Numbered from the stretch's first letter, positions 34,001 to 49,000 are shown. The stretch is DNA of 64,000 nucleotides from Welwitschia mirabilis (GCA_051453625.1 JBOZIK010000001.1:269408923-269472922), one strand, 5' to 3'. Program-made: numbers and translations. Notes: generated from the sequence alone by a model not told the origin.

Positions 34001-37000
34001 TCCTCCACATCTCTGTATGTAGAGAGACTCTATCCAAAATCCAAATGTCTTCTGCAGAAGAAACTCAATAGGCTACACTCATGGTGGCTCCTTCTTTACT
34101 GCTTGATGTTGTGCTTGCTTCTGCATCATCACTCGCTTTGCTCTTTTCCTTTTGCTTATTCCTCCAGCTCCAGCAATCCTTTCGCATATGACCAGGTTTC
34201 TTCCAATACTAGCAAGTTGCCTTCCTTCCTTGTGGCTTTGATCTGCCTTTGAGATCTAATTCTCCAGACATTTGAGTAGAGGCTCTTTTGGTTTCCTCAT
34301 TCAACAATGAAGCAACAACATCTTACAACTTAAACTTGTTACCCATCGTATTTGTTATAGCAGCAACCAAAGTATCCCAACTCGAAGGTAAAGAACTTAA
34401 GAGCAATAAACATGGAACTTCTTCATCTAACTTTATTTTTAATGATCTAAGTTGTGTTGCAATAGAATTAAATTCACTTACATGCTTTTGAACTATTGCA
34501 CCCTCTTCCATCTTGAGAAGGAATAACCTCTTCATTGCATGCATCTTATCTGCTCTAGATGGTTGCTCATGTGATCAGTCTAAGGACTGCCAAAGCTCTA
34601 TTGCTATTGTACACTCAGAAACATCAAACAATCTTGAAGGTAAAATGCAAGGTCTAATAGCCGCCAAGCAGTTTGGATCAAGAGCGACCCATTCCCAATC
34701 TTCCATCATTATCTTCCAAATTGGCTAGTTTCTTTCATTCAGCTTCTCTAACTCCATCAATTTCTCTATAAGTTTATCCCTCTTGAGCAAACCTACGAAA
34801 AATCTGAAACAACTAAAATCTTTCTTTGCAACAACAACAAAGCACTAACCTATAGCTCAGATACTAGTTGTTAGAAAAATACAAGGGTTTTAACGAAAAA
34901 TAAGCAAAGAAACATGCAAAGAAAACACCACAAACAAAGAGAGAGACACAGATTTACATGGTTCAGCCATAGTGGCCTACCTCCATGGGAGAGTGGTGTA
35001 GAGCTTGCTTCTTTAATTCCAAAATCGACCCAATGACGCAAGTTGTCCTCAATAGGTTTCCTTCCTCCCAACTTTTGTGCTTTCACATTGATGCCTTTCC
35101 CCAAATCCCTAACCTCTATGTTTAGGGAAGAACAACCACTTTATTAAAGGTTAACTCACACCCATCTTTTCAAATCTTTAAGATTTACTAAACATAACTC
35201 AACAAATGTTAAGTCATGTAAATTGAAATTTTACAAGAATACACCATGAATTATGACACAGAAAACTAGACAGAAAAAAAAAAATAGAAAGGTAAAAGAG
35301 GATTTGACTTCACTAGTACTTAACACTATGCCGCAAGGAAGACGACAAGCCTATGAGTATTCCTTTAACTCCTCATTTTTAGCTATCCAAAAATAATTGT
35401 CCTAGTTCAAAAGAACAAGTTGCAAACGTGAAAAATATTCCATCTACCTCAGCAATAGGCTCACTCATGTATGCTATGAGGTGTACTAGTCCTCACATTA
35501 CTAATGTAGTTGGAGTAGTTAGTACATACATGAGCAACTTTTGTTAGGATCATTGGCTTGCTATAAAATGGATTCCTAAATATTTAAATGGAACACAAAC
35601 AACTTGTGTTCCACTATAGGTTATGCTTTTACCTTTGGTAGAGGAGCCACTAGCTAGCCATCACATTTTCAGTCATTAGTTACATTGTCTACCACAGACA
35701 TAGAATATGTGGCTCTCATAGAAGCATGCAAATAGATGATTTGGTTGCATAGATTTCTTTGTTCTCTTGGTTTGAAACAAGAAAGGTATCTTGTATTTTG
35801 CAATAATCAAAGTGCATTCCACTTAACCAAAAAGTCATCCTCTCATGGAAGGACAAAGCATGTTGATGTAAATTTTTTTGCTTTACAAGAGAGGTTATAG
35901 AAGATGGCCCAGCTGATGTCTGAAAAATCCATACAAAGGTGAACATTGTTGACACTCTGACGAAGACTGTGAAATTTAAGAAGCATGCCCTTTGTAGATG
36001 AAAGCTTGGAATAGCTGAAACGTAGGCAATGGGTATTTGAAACCATGCATCTCTTGTTTGCTTTAGAGGCTGTGCAAATTTGTCTTGAAAGGGGAGAATT
36101 GCTGGAAAGTGGAGACAAATCTTCCCTCCATGTGTTTATGTTGCACTTGATGTAAATAAAAATTATTTAAAACGGGGAAACAAAAAAAGTGGGGCAAAAA
36201 AGGAGAAAAGTGGCTATTAAAAGTCTTTGTATTGTAAAAGTCAGTTTTAATTAACTGTTTGTGACTTAGTGTTATGTCAATGTAAAGTTAGGGGTTTCAC
36301 CCTAATGGACTTCGATATAAGAGGTTGTAGTAATGTCTTGAAGTCGCAAGAACAGCTTGTGTTCTAGTAATCTCATTTCTAATGAGAGAGCTCAACACTA
36401 TTTCCCTACACATAGGGTAGAAAGAGCCCCAACCATATCAAATCTTGCCTCTTCTATTGCTGCTTTGTTTCTTTTGTTGCTCTAGATTCATAACAGTTTT
36501 TGATGAGGAGAACGACTCTCAACCCTCATAAAAATAAGAAACCTTCTTCTTTTAGTACTCTTCCACAATTTACTTAATAGAGGTATTAAAATTGTTGAGG
36601 ACTAATTCTCATGCTAAAAAGTTGAAAAGAACCCTGATTAGGGACTGTGCTCAAATCTGTACTTCCTGACAATTAGGTGGCCTTCTTGGGCCCATTAGGA
36701 AGAATGCTCCAAATTATATTGTTGTTGTAATTCACTTGTATAGATGGACTTTGATGCATCCATTGGACTTTGAAATGTAAAATGAACTATATTCATGAGA
36801 AAGTACCCCCTAGATATTTAATTTAGGCCTAATATCTTGCCAAATTGATACAATTTAATAACACTTATATAGCAATACATCCAAAAAACTATGGTACATT
36901 TAAGAACACCAGAGAACAATAGAAGCATGCAAGATGTATTCCATAAGGTAAAATCTATGGTGGAAACAAGTGACTTATCATAATGCCTATGAACCAATGT

Positions 37001-40000
37001 ACAATGTCTTCAGTGCTAGTGTTTGTTAAATAGGCCACATGGGTTGGCCAGGGTCTTCTCTAATTAACGATAGTAGATCATTTCCCACTGTTAAAATGGG
37101 ATTTTCATTTGGTGGGTTGTAGACATAGACCTTAGACTCCTGTCTCACTTGGCAGATGATTATTGGTTCCTTGAGTTGGTACAAATAAGCATATCAATTT
37201 GTCAAAACATTCAAGGTAGTGTTCATAAAGAAACCAAAGATGGGTAAGATGGGCAAACTTCAGATGGAAAAAGGCAGGCATTGGAGGTAGTCAATGAGCC
37301 TCAAGGTATCAAGGAGATTCTCAACAAGGATTGTAAACACCAATGCATTAAATGGGCATGTATGATTAAGAGTGCTAGCTGAGATATAAGTTTGATATAT
37401 TTTTATGCCTTAATCATGCTTATTTTATCATCACTAAAGTGTTATTTATTATAAATTCATGTTATGGTCCAACTTTACTAGACTATATTTTTTGTGCTAT
37501 TTTACGAGGTCATGTGAAGTTATTAACATGCATATGGAAGGAAGACCCATGAAAATCAATTAGGACTGCACTAGAAAGCTTCATGGTTGTGCTGTGATGA
37601 CCTAGTTCATTGGCGCATTGGTACTCTGGAGCTAGGACCAAACTTTGAATATTGTATTTGTATCATCTTATAGGTCACACTTGTGTTAACAAACCCAAAC
37701 AATATTTTATTTAAAAGAAATATCTACAATATGACTCTCAAAGCATATGTTTATCCCCCATATTCAGTACCTAGTGTTTTATAACACTTACCTTAGGGTG
37801 GTGCTATGCCTAACCCTAGGGCTATATATATATCCATGCCCTCCTTGTGGAGAAAATCATAATGAGATCTCCTATTTTGTGATGTCTAGAGGTGCACTAG
37901 GCTATCAACTTGTGCAACACTACCATTAATGTTGCGTTGCATGAAGCCATGAAGCCTATTGTTGAAACGTAAATTGTCATATGAAGTAGATATATTGAAT
38001 TTTTATCCACAAAAACATAGGATAAAGAATTAATTGTGCCATTTTTTATATGCATTTTATGCTTAACAGAAAAAAATTGCAATGTATAGAACATCACATT
38101 CATATACATCAAATTGCATTATGCTGATTTTATTGAATCATAAACTATCAATTGAAGCCTGGAAGTGATCAATTCCTAGAATCCAAGCTTTGCTGAACTA
38201 TAGCCTTATGCTTCTAGAAAGATGAATGTTGAAGACACAAAATTAGCACAACAAGATAGGAAACATAAAATCAACTTTCTTACATACTCAAGGATGTACC
38301 CGAGGCAGTATCCAACCTCGGTCTCCAAAAATGTGACTTTAGCGGATATCAAACTATGCATTCAATTTTAAATGAACACCATTTTTATTCAACAATAGTT
38401 CGGGAACAAGAAGAGGAATGTTTTAACGCATTGATAATGAAAATATAAGTGAATGCTTTAGTAACATTTAAAACGAAATAAAATGTATCCTTCATTCACC
38501 AAATGGAATTTCCAAGATTCCTAAACTGATTGGACTTTAAATCCAGAATCCAGTATTTAGTGTTAAATGCTTCCCATGCTTCAAATTTCTCATCAGAACT
38601 ACTGAACGATATAGCTGCTTAGCATAGAAGGCCTTTACAGATTCTTAATGTTATGGTACTTTTATAAAGAAATATTATCCATATTAACAGTTGCAAAAGA
38701 TGATTAATTTTGTGCAAAAACTAGATACAGCAACATATTGCATTGCACGTTCACAGCCAAAACAAGAAGATAGACAAATCAGTACAAAGTCTGAATTGGA
38801 TTAACTTATGAGAGAACTAATTCTCACCTCAAGTCCATATTGTTGTTTAAACTCTTGAAGGAATGATTCCAATGACATTCCAACACAATCCATTTCGAAC
38901 TTGTCCCAAAGGGTCCATGTTAATGGCTCTTTCTGGTTTCTCATCACCTATCACAGAAAAGAAGAGATTCTGGAGGTCATGCTAGCAAATTAATAAATCC
39001 ATGTGAAAGAATCTCATGGAAGACAATGGTTACATGGGAAGGACAACACTATATAAAGAACAGACAAAATAACAGATTTGAGATATATTGTATATGTAAT
39101 TTGTATTAGTGCTTTGCTGATATTAAACACAGGCCAAAAATGGTATTTGAGTTTTTAATGCAGTAAAATACCTGTGTAATGTTCAAAGAAGTATGATAAA
39201 ATGTTAGCCTCATGATGTTGCATAATGTTGGGGAAGTTCTCCTTTACTTGGGGTTGGAAGTCAATAATCCAAAGACCTCTCTCAGGAGAGAAGTTCTCTT
39301 CTCTTGTTTGAATAGTTGACTGGAAGAGTATTACGTTAACATGACACCAAATTAAACCTTTAATTAAAAAGTCTTGCATAATCCTCTGTATGTTTTAATG
39401 TTGTACATATGTTAGTGGTTATTTTATAAACCATTTTGAGGGGGCTGTGTAAGGGGCTATTGGATAAAGCTTAACAACTTTTCAGGCTTTGGGCTTCTGT
39501 CAAATCTGTTTGTGGTTGACTTTTATGAAAGGTGCTTTCTGCTTGCTTGCAGTACCTAGTTTTGGTTTGTATTGCTTTTTTATAGGACTAAAATGTTCAC
39601 CTCCATTATCTATGAGCCGTTTCTTGACTGTCAGACCTGTTTTTTCAACCTGTGCTACAAGTTCCTTAAGAATATCAAGAACTATGTCCACTATGTCCTT
39701 TCTGTCAATGGGACATACACAAATTCTACTAGTAAAATCATCAATAAAAGTGACAACATAACAAGAATCACCAAGAGATGGATTCAAAGGACAGACAACA
39801 TTAGAATTGATTGGTTCTAATTTACATTTGCTTCTGAAATGCTCATGTCTTTTAAAGTTGAATATGCAAGACTTTCTTTCTTCACATTCCTTACAGAATA
39901 AGATCGCAAATAGACCTTCAATGAAGGCTATGATAGCCAATTGAAAAATAGGGGAAAGCAAGAAAAATAACAAGCAACAGAGAAAACACAAACAAAACTA

Positions 40001-43000
40001 ATGTGATCTGGGTCCCTTTCACCCTACTTCCACAAATGTAGCACCGAGCTCCTAGACTCAGCTACAATCATCAGCAGTCCCAAAGGAAGTAAAGGCATCT
40101 CCTAGTACAGGCAAAAACCCTTCGAAACAGTAGAATTGGATGCCCTCCATCAAAACCCTAAACTTTTATATAATACTATCAGTATAAAGCCAACATTAAA
40201 AATACATTGACCCCACTGCCAAAAGGGACCCTTCCTCCTTTTTAATTATTATTAATGACTGTCCCTTTCACAACATAAAGATATAAGGCCAAAAGTAACA
40301 TAAAGAGTCAAACAAAGGTTTGGCTTCACAATATTTAACAATCAAAGGTTTAGATACTTTTTGAACCTTTCAAAGTCTCCTTAGGAGAGTGCTTGGTAAA
40401 TTCATCAAATCTATGTAATTTGACATTAATGGATCTTCATAGTATGAGTTTATATTCAAATTGTGTGGGAGTAAACTGGAATTTCACAACAATGTTTTTG
40501 GGTTTATCCCTATCAAGTAGATTCAATATCAAGTTAATGATGCTGTAATTATTAACATAGGTTCGGAATTGTTGTCAGACATTCTCAAATCATGTCTAAT
40601 AGTTTTGGTTTATTGCTTGGATTAATAGGTACACTTCTAGGATTGTCATTGATCATGCCAATTCCTTTGAAAGTTCCATGTTTTACTTCTGCTAGCAAGA
40701 GAGAATTTTTCCTTCTCCCCGAGTGACGTCAAACCCTATAAGACAATGGAGTAATTCCAATTCAGACATCCTCCCCCTGGCAAATTATAAACATTAGTAC
40801 AATGATATTACAATATTAAAGGTGTTAGATCTTTACAATTAAAAAGAAAGAAGGAAATAATTAAACCATAAAAATAAAACTCTAAAAGACAAACAAAAGG
40901 CATCCTCTTCTTATAGTCATTCCTAGTGACATAAAAATGTCACAGTGATAAATAAATTAAGCTTCCACTCAATCAAAGAGGTACTAACATGCTCAAAAGT
41001 CAAGATAAAACTCTTGATATGAAGTAATGGGTAATTAAAAAGCCCAACAAGCGAGTTCATGTTATAATTTTCTCTTTCTTCCTTAAAAAAAGGCCTTCAC
41101 TGAAATGCACCACACAACACCAACAAGAATTCCTGGTATCCAAGCTCAAATAGAATATAATTAATAAGGTATCAACAAAGAAGCAATTGATTAAGAAATT
41201 GTCAATTGGTTTAAAAATAAAAGATAGTAACAAAAGGAGGGTGAATATTAAATAGATTCCAATATAAATAATAAGGGATCAAAGTAACAAATGAAATGAA
41301 TATATTTCAGCAAATGATAACAAGTAACCAGTCTAAGAGCAATCAACAAACAGAGTTAGAATATATCATGCCCAAAAGTAATCTGTTGAATAAGCAAGAT
41401 CAAACGATAGGGTACAGAACAAAAACACAATCCTTAGAAGTTATCAAGATAACAGAAGGTTTGAAACCCGAAAAGAGTCAGATACAAAGCAAAGATCCAT
41501 GACTTAATATCATTCGACTGATCTACTTACCGATTGAAGAATGCAACAGAAGAACTACTTACTCATGTATGACAATATGAGTAAAACGATCATCTGCTAT
41601 TGTGTACATATATCCCACTAAGTAAAATAAATCATATAAAATCTTCATAAGATGTAATGACTCTCCCTACTGTCCATAAGTGCATGAAAAGTTAGTCATG
41701 TGAATAAGAATTGTGAAAACAGTCATCTAAGAAGCACGAGTATAAATCAAAAACAATGACCTCAAATAGAATGATACTAGGCTTAGATTGTAAGATCAAT
41801 CTAACAATCAATCAGTTATCACTATCAGGCTAGATCATAAATCCTAAGATAGAAGAGCAGGTGCATTGAGAAGATTCATCTAACAGTATAGTGGATGATG
41901 AATACTCAAAACGTATCATGTACTCCTTTGAAATGTAATGCTATGAAAATTGACAAAATGAGAAAGATTAGAGTCTGATCCCTAGTTGAAAGTATCCACA
42001 TCATAACTTAGATCACTATCACCGACACATCCAAATTCATCTTACTTTGCTTCAAAAGCTAAATATGATAGAAGTCGGTGTCACTCATATTTCCAAGATC
42101 TAAGACATACTTTGACAGGTTACTTACTAACTGAATCTTTAAAGTCTAAGGATGGTGCAAAGAAGGGACTCAGTTGAGGCTGGTTACATGATCATACAGA
42201 GGAAGAAGTATTTTGGGAGATCTATGGTTTTCTACTTTAATTAAAAACCTGAAGAGTTATCACTCATAGGATTGCACAGTTGTCAATAATTGATGACTGG
42301 GTGCTAGATCACAAAGATCTGAACCAAAAGTGATGGAGACCCAGTTGTCATTGAACTGATCACATTTTCATGGCTCAAGAAAATGCCAGCTTGACATCAC
42401 CTATGTTGCCTGACGGAAACCAATGAGGGGTTGTAGATCGATTTACATCTTGACAAGGGGAATCCAAATCACGGGTTACAAAGCAACTTAGGCGGTACTT
42501 CCATCTTATGGATGGGTGTATGTTGGTGGGTCTAGAGTTTTGTCATTCAATTAGTAAACTGTTATTATCTGCCCTCGGATGGCACAACAGTTAACAATTA
42601 ACTGTTGAAGGCATGATAAAAAGCTCCAAACACAATCAATCAAGGTCAATCAATTCTGAACAATATCAATAAATTTATTGCATTTTGAGGTCTTGCGATG
42701 AAGCAAAAGAAGTATCACCTATGTGATACTAGGTCAAAACAGTGACAATCTATATATCTGGATAGATCTTGGAAAGAGGATTCCAAACCATTGGGCTAGA
42801 GTGATTTGGCTGATGAGAAGAGGTCAAGGCTGATAAATTGCATTGAAAATCTAGGTTCTACAGCCAAGATAGACAGAAAACGATGGCAAAGACACCTGTC
42901 GGATTTATAGCTTGCACTTGGAGCAGCAATTAGACCAATTGATCATGGCTAAATATCGTTATTACAATGCTCTCAGAGCTATTTTGTTGGCAAATAGGCT

Positions 43001-46000
43001 ACATTCTGTTATGAAAATATGCAACAAAAGCGGATCACAATGATTTGCCAATCAACAAAAAAATAGTAAAACAGATCTGGAAAGCAAAAAACAAGGGAAA
43101 TTAAAAGAAAGCAGCACAGGCAATAATCCTCAATTAACGAATAAGAAAGATTATGAGTTAAGAACAACACCCCTAGCTAGAGTTTCCAAACAATAACCCT
43201 TACAATGGAGATCAATCATCCTTCTGCTCACACCACTACCATAACAAACTCAATAGCCAGTTTATATAGACAGGACTAAGACTTTAGAAAACCTAACTTT
43301 ATTTTTGGCACATGCCCTTTAATACACTTTAGAACACCTTAACAACCCAAAGTGACCAAACTGGCCTAATTAAAAGATCACTTTTATGACATGAAAGGGA
43401 TTACCACTTTAAATAAATGACAAGAGCATCAGAATATGGATTTGGCTCTATCATCCTCCAACAATCATGCTCACAAGGACAAATCTACGCTGCTCACAAG
43501 GACAAATATGGATTTGGGTATGGATGCCTTAACTGTAATTGAAGGCAACCTGTAATTCCTTTCAAATTCTGGTCCTGATCTAAAAACTATGTGATTCTTC
43601 TATCATTTCTATAATACATTGTTTGTTTACAAGTTTTCACTAGCCTGTTTGTAAACACTTCATAGTTGTGGTTGTGCTCTTGCCTTAGTTATTTCTGAAA
43701 TTAAATTGTTCCAGTCCAAGAAGGCCAACAGTTTTAACCACCAAACCTAGGAGGCATTAATTCTAGCAATATGTTTAGACCCTGTGTTCAATCAGTCCAT
43801 CCAGTCCACTTCTTTCTTTGTTCAATCATACCTATGACACCAAAGGAAGGAACTAGCAAACAGCAAGAAGATTTAAATATTAAAACAAGCAAACTTGACA
43901 TGACTGTGGCACACATAGTGTGAGAAGGCATCTAATAGATTCTACTGCCTAGCATGGTTAATATATGTCTACAACATTTTAATAACTAATGACTACTCCA
44001 GATATATAATAGCTTGTCAAAATACAAACAAGCTGAAAATAACAGAAACTTTGCCCTACCTTGTACTGCACTGCTTGAAGTGGACAAGCTGATGTAAAAA
44101 GAGGCAATGATACATTAAAATATGAATGCCTATAATCCTGCAAAGGCTTCTTCTGCAGTATCTTGTATATCTCCAAGCACATCAGACCACCAGCAACCGC
44201 ATTCGTGGTGATAATAGAAGGAACTACCTTACCACCTAGTAGTCGAGCCTGTAAAAGAACATGCAAGCCTATTAGAATTTAATCAATAGACAAAATTCAG
44301 GGGAAAAACTCTAAAAAAGAGCTCCATTTAATGTTTTTGTCAGCCTAAAAAGCACTTAGCAGCTTTAAATGACATATATTACTGTACAATAAAATCGTCA
44401 TTAAGAAATAAGTATACAATCAAACTTCTAAAACTATGTATTTATCATAATTTACCATGCTTACAAAGTTCATACTAATCAATATAAGATTAAAAGCACA
44501 TGCTATACTACATCCTCCTAGGATAGTTTTATTATTGTCTAATAACCTTTTCAATTGTTTTAAATTTTTAATCTTTTGTTTTCTAATTTTTATTAAAATG
44601 TTTCAAGCATTATAAGGGCCTTTTATTAGAAGAAAGAAAAGGACACGTCCCATAATGTGAGCATACCCTTGTTGATTGGAGATGATTCTACTTGTGGATC
44701 TATCTCCCTTCAAATTGAATGAAGTCAACTTATATGGCAATCCTCTCACACTTCATGGAAGGGGTTTAAGAAAGAGGCGTTCACTCATTTATTATATTCT
44801 AAACGTAAAATTGGGGGTGTAAAACTAAAAATCAATATATTACATACAAAGAAGAGGTTCAAAGAGCCATTTTCACATAGTGGTTTGAGCTCTGAAAGAG
44901 AAAACAAATTACAAATCAAAATTTTATTTGGCACCTATTTATTTATATCAATTTGGATCTTTAGAAATAAAGGATTATCATTTGCTTAAAAACCTTTAAA
45001 AAAATAAAATAAACACTCTAAAAGTACCTTGTTGTGTTGGACACGGTAATCCTTCCAAAGATCTTCAAAAGCACAAAGTTTGATGATTGTTGTTTGGATC
45101 TAGATCACTAATAGAGATAGCGATTAGAAGCACATGATCACTAATGTCTCTTGAAGTAGCCCCCAATGCAAAAGCTTACTTGATTCACTGGATGCTTCAT
45201 TATATGTTACTGTCCTTCACTACATGATAATTCGAAAGAACTATATCTTCTAGATATTGAGTTGTTTGACCTTTTTGGCAAAATTGTTGATATTAGAGGA
45301 CAACGTGGAATGCTTGCTAAGAAATACGCACATGAAGTGAAAGTGTCAAAAAGATCTAAGAAGAGATTTGGTTATGTTCCAAGCTTGAAGTGAGAACTAA
45401 TTTGGAGCATGGTAGCACATCCCTCTTACCTTAAAAAGTCATTTTGTGAGTATTTGACTCACTTAAGCAAGATAATGCACTCACATTAAATCGATTATGC
45501 CTAGTTAATGGATTTTTTTTCAATGATTTTGAGTTGTCGACTCACACAAGTCACTCACTAATCAAGAAAGTCAGAGACAATTTCACTCTCCAGGAACAAC
45601 TAGGAGTTTAAAATCAATCTTTTCTTTTTTAAAACCTCATTAATTCCCACAACTATGATTAGACTCCATGAACCTTCATTTTGCATATATCAGCCAAAAA
45701 ACCACTTTTGCAAACTTCACTTTGCATTTTCACAACTTGACATTAGTTTCAAGAGAGAGATAACATGGTGAACAAAGGTACACTCTTTACATTTGAAAAT
45801 TGTTCACCATATCTAACATGTTTATTTCTCTATGTACGCAAAAGGCATACTTTTAGGAATTGTTTGGAGTTTAGTGCCAATCACAATTCCAACTCATATT
45901 TCCAAAAAAATGCTTCAATTTAGAGTGGAATCATAATTCTAGAGAATGGCAAAGCATGAAATCAAATTGTTAAAAATAACGTTAAGACATTAGAATATGA

Positions 46001-49000
46001 AACAAATAGGGTAAAAACTAAAAACCCAATTTGAGACGTAAAACTGCCTCATCCAACAAAAAGAAACCCATTTAGTCATTTTGCATGTTAAAATCAAGGG
46101 GACAACAAACGAAGAAGAGGACGAATATCTTCAGAGCACAATTTTATGCCCTCGGGGTTTAGGCCCAAGTTAGGGCGACAACCAATCATTCACGCTCTAG
46201 CCCCGGTTCCAAAAGCAGCCAGTGATGGTGGTCAAGTAGATTCTAGAAGAAATTTTTCACAATGGCAAAGACCTAACGGTGCAGTAGCATGTGAACACGG
46301 AAGGCCTATGGGTCGATTCAAAGGAAAACAATAAGTCAAAACTGACAAGTAGCTATTCTCACAACACTTTGTCAGGGAATTTGTCTTTGGGCTGAGTGTC
46401 ATGAGAAAGGGTTACCATTGAGATTCTCTCCTCAGGGTCCTCAAGTTTTGGTGTTGCTTTCCTATTTTTCCCTAGTCGTTCAAGACTTAGGCAATGTCCA
46501 TACTGCTATTGTAAATTGTTGCAACAATGTATCCTTTTTTGCTTGTAATGGTGACTATTGATTTCTTGTAGTGGCCACAATGTAACTTTTTTTTAAGCTT
46601 GTAATCATTAGCCATTGTTTTTGGGTCTTACAATTTTTCATTTTAGATTAACTTCTATTGCATTATCATTTTGTTTTAGGTTTGATGTTTGTTTTCTCAT
46701 TTTTATGAATAGTCTACATCTTGCTAGTCTCCTTGCAAGGGAAGGGGAACCAAAAGAAGATTTCACGTGGGCTTTGGGAGCTTCAAACTCAACAAACAAC
46801 AATGCAATTTGCATAATTTCTCTTTAACATTAACATGGTGGAATCTCTTGATTTGATTTCTCCAATGGTGGTCAGCATATGAACATTAAAGGAAATTCTT
46901 CTTAGAGGCAAGAAATTAGATGACATGAATCCAATGGATGATATTGTCTACTCTAGCTACAACAACATTGTCATTCTTCAACCTGCAAAGAAAGAACATT
47001 TAGATTTTTGGCATAAATGACAAGCTTGTTAAAAATGGGAGGGTGTAGAAGATGCTTGTATCATACAAAAGATGGATATTTACTAAAGAAATTTCCACAA
47101 GATTTATTATATCTTTTATATGAATGAATTGTCAAATGTATATACATAACTTTATAGAGCTTACACACAACATTAATAAAAATTAACTTTTGGATCAATT
47201 ATTCTATAGCTATTCTAACTTCTTTGTACAAAGATGTTTGTTGTGTTGTGTCTGTTATGGAGGTAGAGGTTTCATTGTTTGAAGTTAAACAAGTACTATT
47301 CTTCTAGAGTTCATGTTTAAGTCCTACTTGAGGTTTGCTTTTAGTCATAAAATATATTAATATCTTCCAATAAAGGTCATAGTGGGTACACTATAATGAC
47401 TTTGTTAGCATGACTCACCTTAACTTGATGAGTCACTCATGAGTCAATGACTCATCAACCCTTGAAGAGTCGCCTAGGCTCTCCAATCAAAGCTATGTTT
47501 TGACTCACGAGTCAAAGCAAGTAAAAAAAGAATTGATTCTTCATGAACACAATAAACCAAAAAATCNNNNNNNNNNNNNNNNNNNNNNNNNNNNNNNNNN
47601 NNNNNNNNNNNNNNNNNNNNNNNNNNNNNNNNNNNNNNNNNNNNNNNNNNNNNNNNNNNNNNNNNNNNNNNNNNNNNNNNNNNNNNNNNNNNNNNNNNNN
47701 NNNNNNNNNNNNNNNNNNNNNNNNNNNNNNNNNNNNNNNNNNNNNNNNNNNNNNNNNNNNNNNNNNNNNNNNNNNNNNNNNNNNNNNNNNNNNNNNNNNN
47801 NNNNNNNNNNNNNNNNNNNNNNNNNNNNNNNNNNNNNNNNNNNNNNNNNNNNNNNNNNNNNNNNNNNNNNNNNNNNNNNNNNNNNNNNNNNNNNNNNNNN
47901 NNNNNNNNNNNNNNNNNNNNNNNNNNNNNNNNNNNNNNNNNNNNNNNNNNNNNNNNNNNNNNNNNNNNNNNNNNNNNNNNNNNNNNNNNNNNNNNNNNNN
48001 NNNNNNNNNNNNNNNNNNNNNNNNNNNNNNNNNNNNNNNNNNNNNNNNNNNNNNNNNNNNNNNNNNNNNNNNNNNNNNNNNNNNNNNNNNNNNNNNNNNN
48101 NNNNNNNNNNNNNNNNNNNNNNNNNNNNNNNNNNNNNNNNNNNNNNNNNNNNNNNNNNNNNNNNNNNNNNNNNNNNNNNNNNNNNNNNNNNNNNNNNNNN
48201 NNNNNNNNNNNNNNNNNNNNNNNNNNNNNNNNNNNNNNNNNNNNNNNNNNNNNNNNNNNNNNNNNNNNNNNNNNNNNNNNNNNNNNNNNNNNNNNNNNNN
48301 NCATGAACACAATAAACCAAAAAATCATTTCTAAAATTTTTCCCTTTGATAAAAACAGGCCCCCTATCAAACTTTGAACCCTTAAAATCTGATTTCTTCC
48401 ACTCTGTGACTAGCTTGAGTCACGTAGGGTTCGTTTTAGAGGATTTGGCATAGTACAAGTAATGCACAAGTAGAGTTATCAGAGCTTTTACCCTCTTCAC
48501 CACCCCAAACCACTTTTTTGGTGTTTCCTTTATATTTGAAGTTTGGAAACATTGACTGTAAATGCTGTGAAATGCTTTTTCTGAGCTTGTGAAAGTGATT
48601 TTCCATCTCCACTTCGAACTTGTTTTTCTAGTTTGAACTATTTCCTTTCTTTTTAATTTCTATTTTGATGGTAGTTTCAAAGTAGTTTTTCTTATCTTTG
48701 TCTTTTGAACGTACAACAATCTTAGTCCTATTTTAATTAACGTAGTTAGGTTTCTTACATTTCTGGAATGAGTAGATATGTTTTATGTGTTTTCATGTCG
48801 ATACGTTCAATTTTCACAGATTGTTTCATTAATTCACCAAAAACTTTTGTATAACATTCAGCTTCATACAATGTCTATTGGATATAGTGATGTAGTAGAC
48901 CGTTAGACTCAATCTACTGTGATTAAAATGTGTTAAATTTCATTTTGGTATAGGAACATATTCCAAACATAAAACATTCATATTATGATTGCCCAGACAA

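Larger units (their letters stand above)
32240..35335 (-). mobile_element. Ty1/copia retrotransposon 3, RT and RNase H deleted, nested in copia 2
   Basis: On the minus strand it has a 5' LTR (35335-34869), a primer site, gag, protease, integrase, and then runs straight into a truncated 3' LTR (32413-32240). RT, RNase H, the purine tract and about 290 bp of the 3' LTR are missing. The breakpoint coincides with one arm of a 31-bp hairpin. The target duplication CTATG is intact, so the outer ends are original. It is shorter (3096 bp) than a normal copia (about 5 kb) and cannot encode its own RT. Confidence 0.88.
32235..35340. repeat. 5-bp target-site duplication CTATG around the nested copia
   Basis: CTATG occurs at 32235-32239 directly before the nested element and again at 35336-35340 directly after it. 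A 5-bp duplication is the normal copia footprint and fixes both outer ends of the insert. Confidence 0.85.
28548..36495 (+). mobile_element. Ty1/copia retrotransposon 2, in E1 intron, antisense to the gene
   Basis: Two LTRs (28548-28950 and 36100-36495) enclose gag, protease, integrase, RT and RNase H in copia order on the plus strand. The RT/RNase H junction is interrupted by a minus-strand copia at 32240-35335. Removing that insert leaves an element of about 4.85 kb, close to normal copia length. All domains have frameshifts and stops. A matching primer-binding site was not found after the first LTR. Confidence 0.88.

Noticed and set aside
44060-44248. Assignment of exon B to SUMO or NEDD8 E1 subunits, because of the TTNA word
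   Set aside because: The next exons carry the WTxWD and terminal ubiquitin-fold pattern of full-length ubiquitin E1s, and DYRHSYFNVSLPLF fits ubiquitin E1 rather than SAE2 or ECR1.
47474-48370. Very long open frames (up to 298 codons) on both strands
   Set aside because: Almost all of their length is the 735-N gap translated as X; only about 45 real residues flank it and they match nothing.
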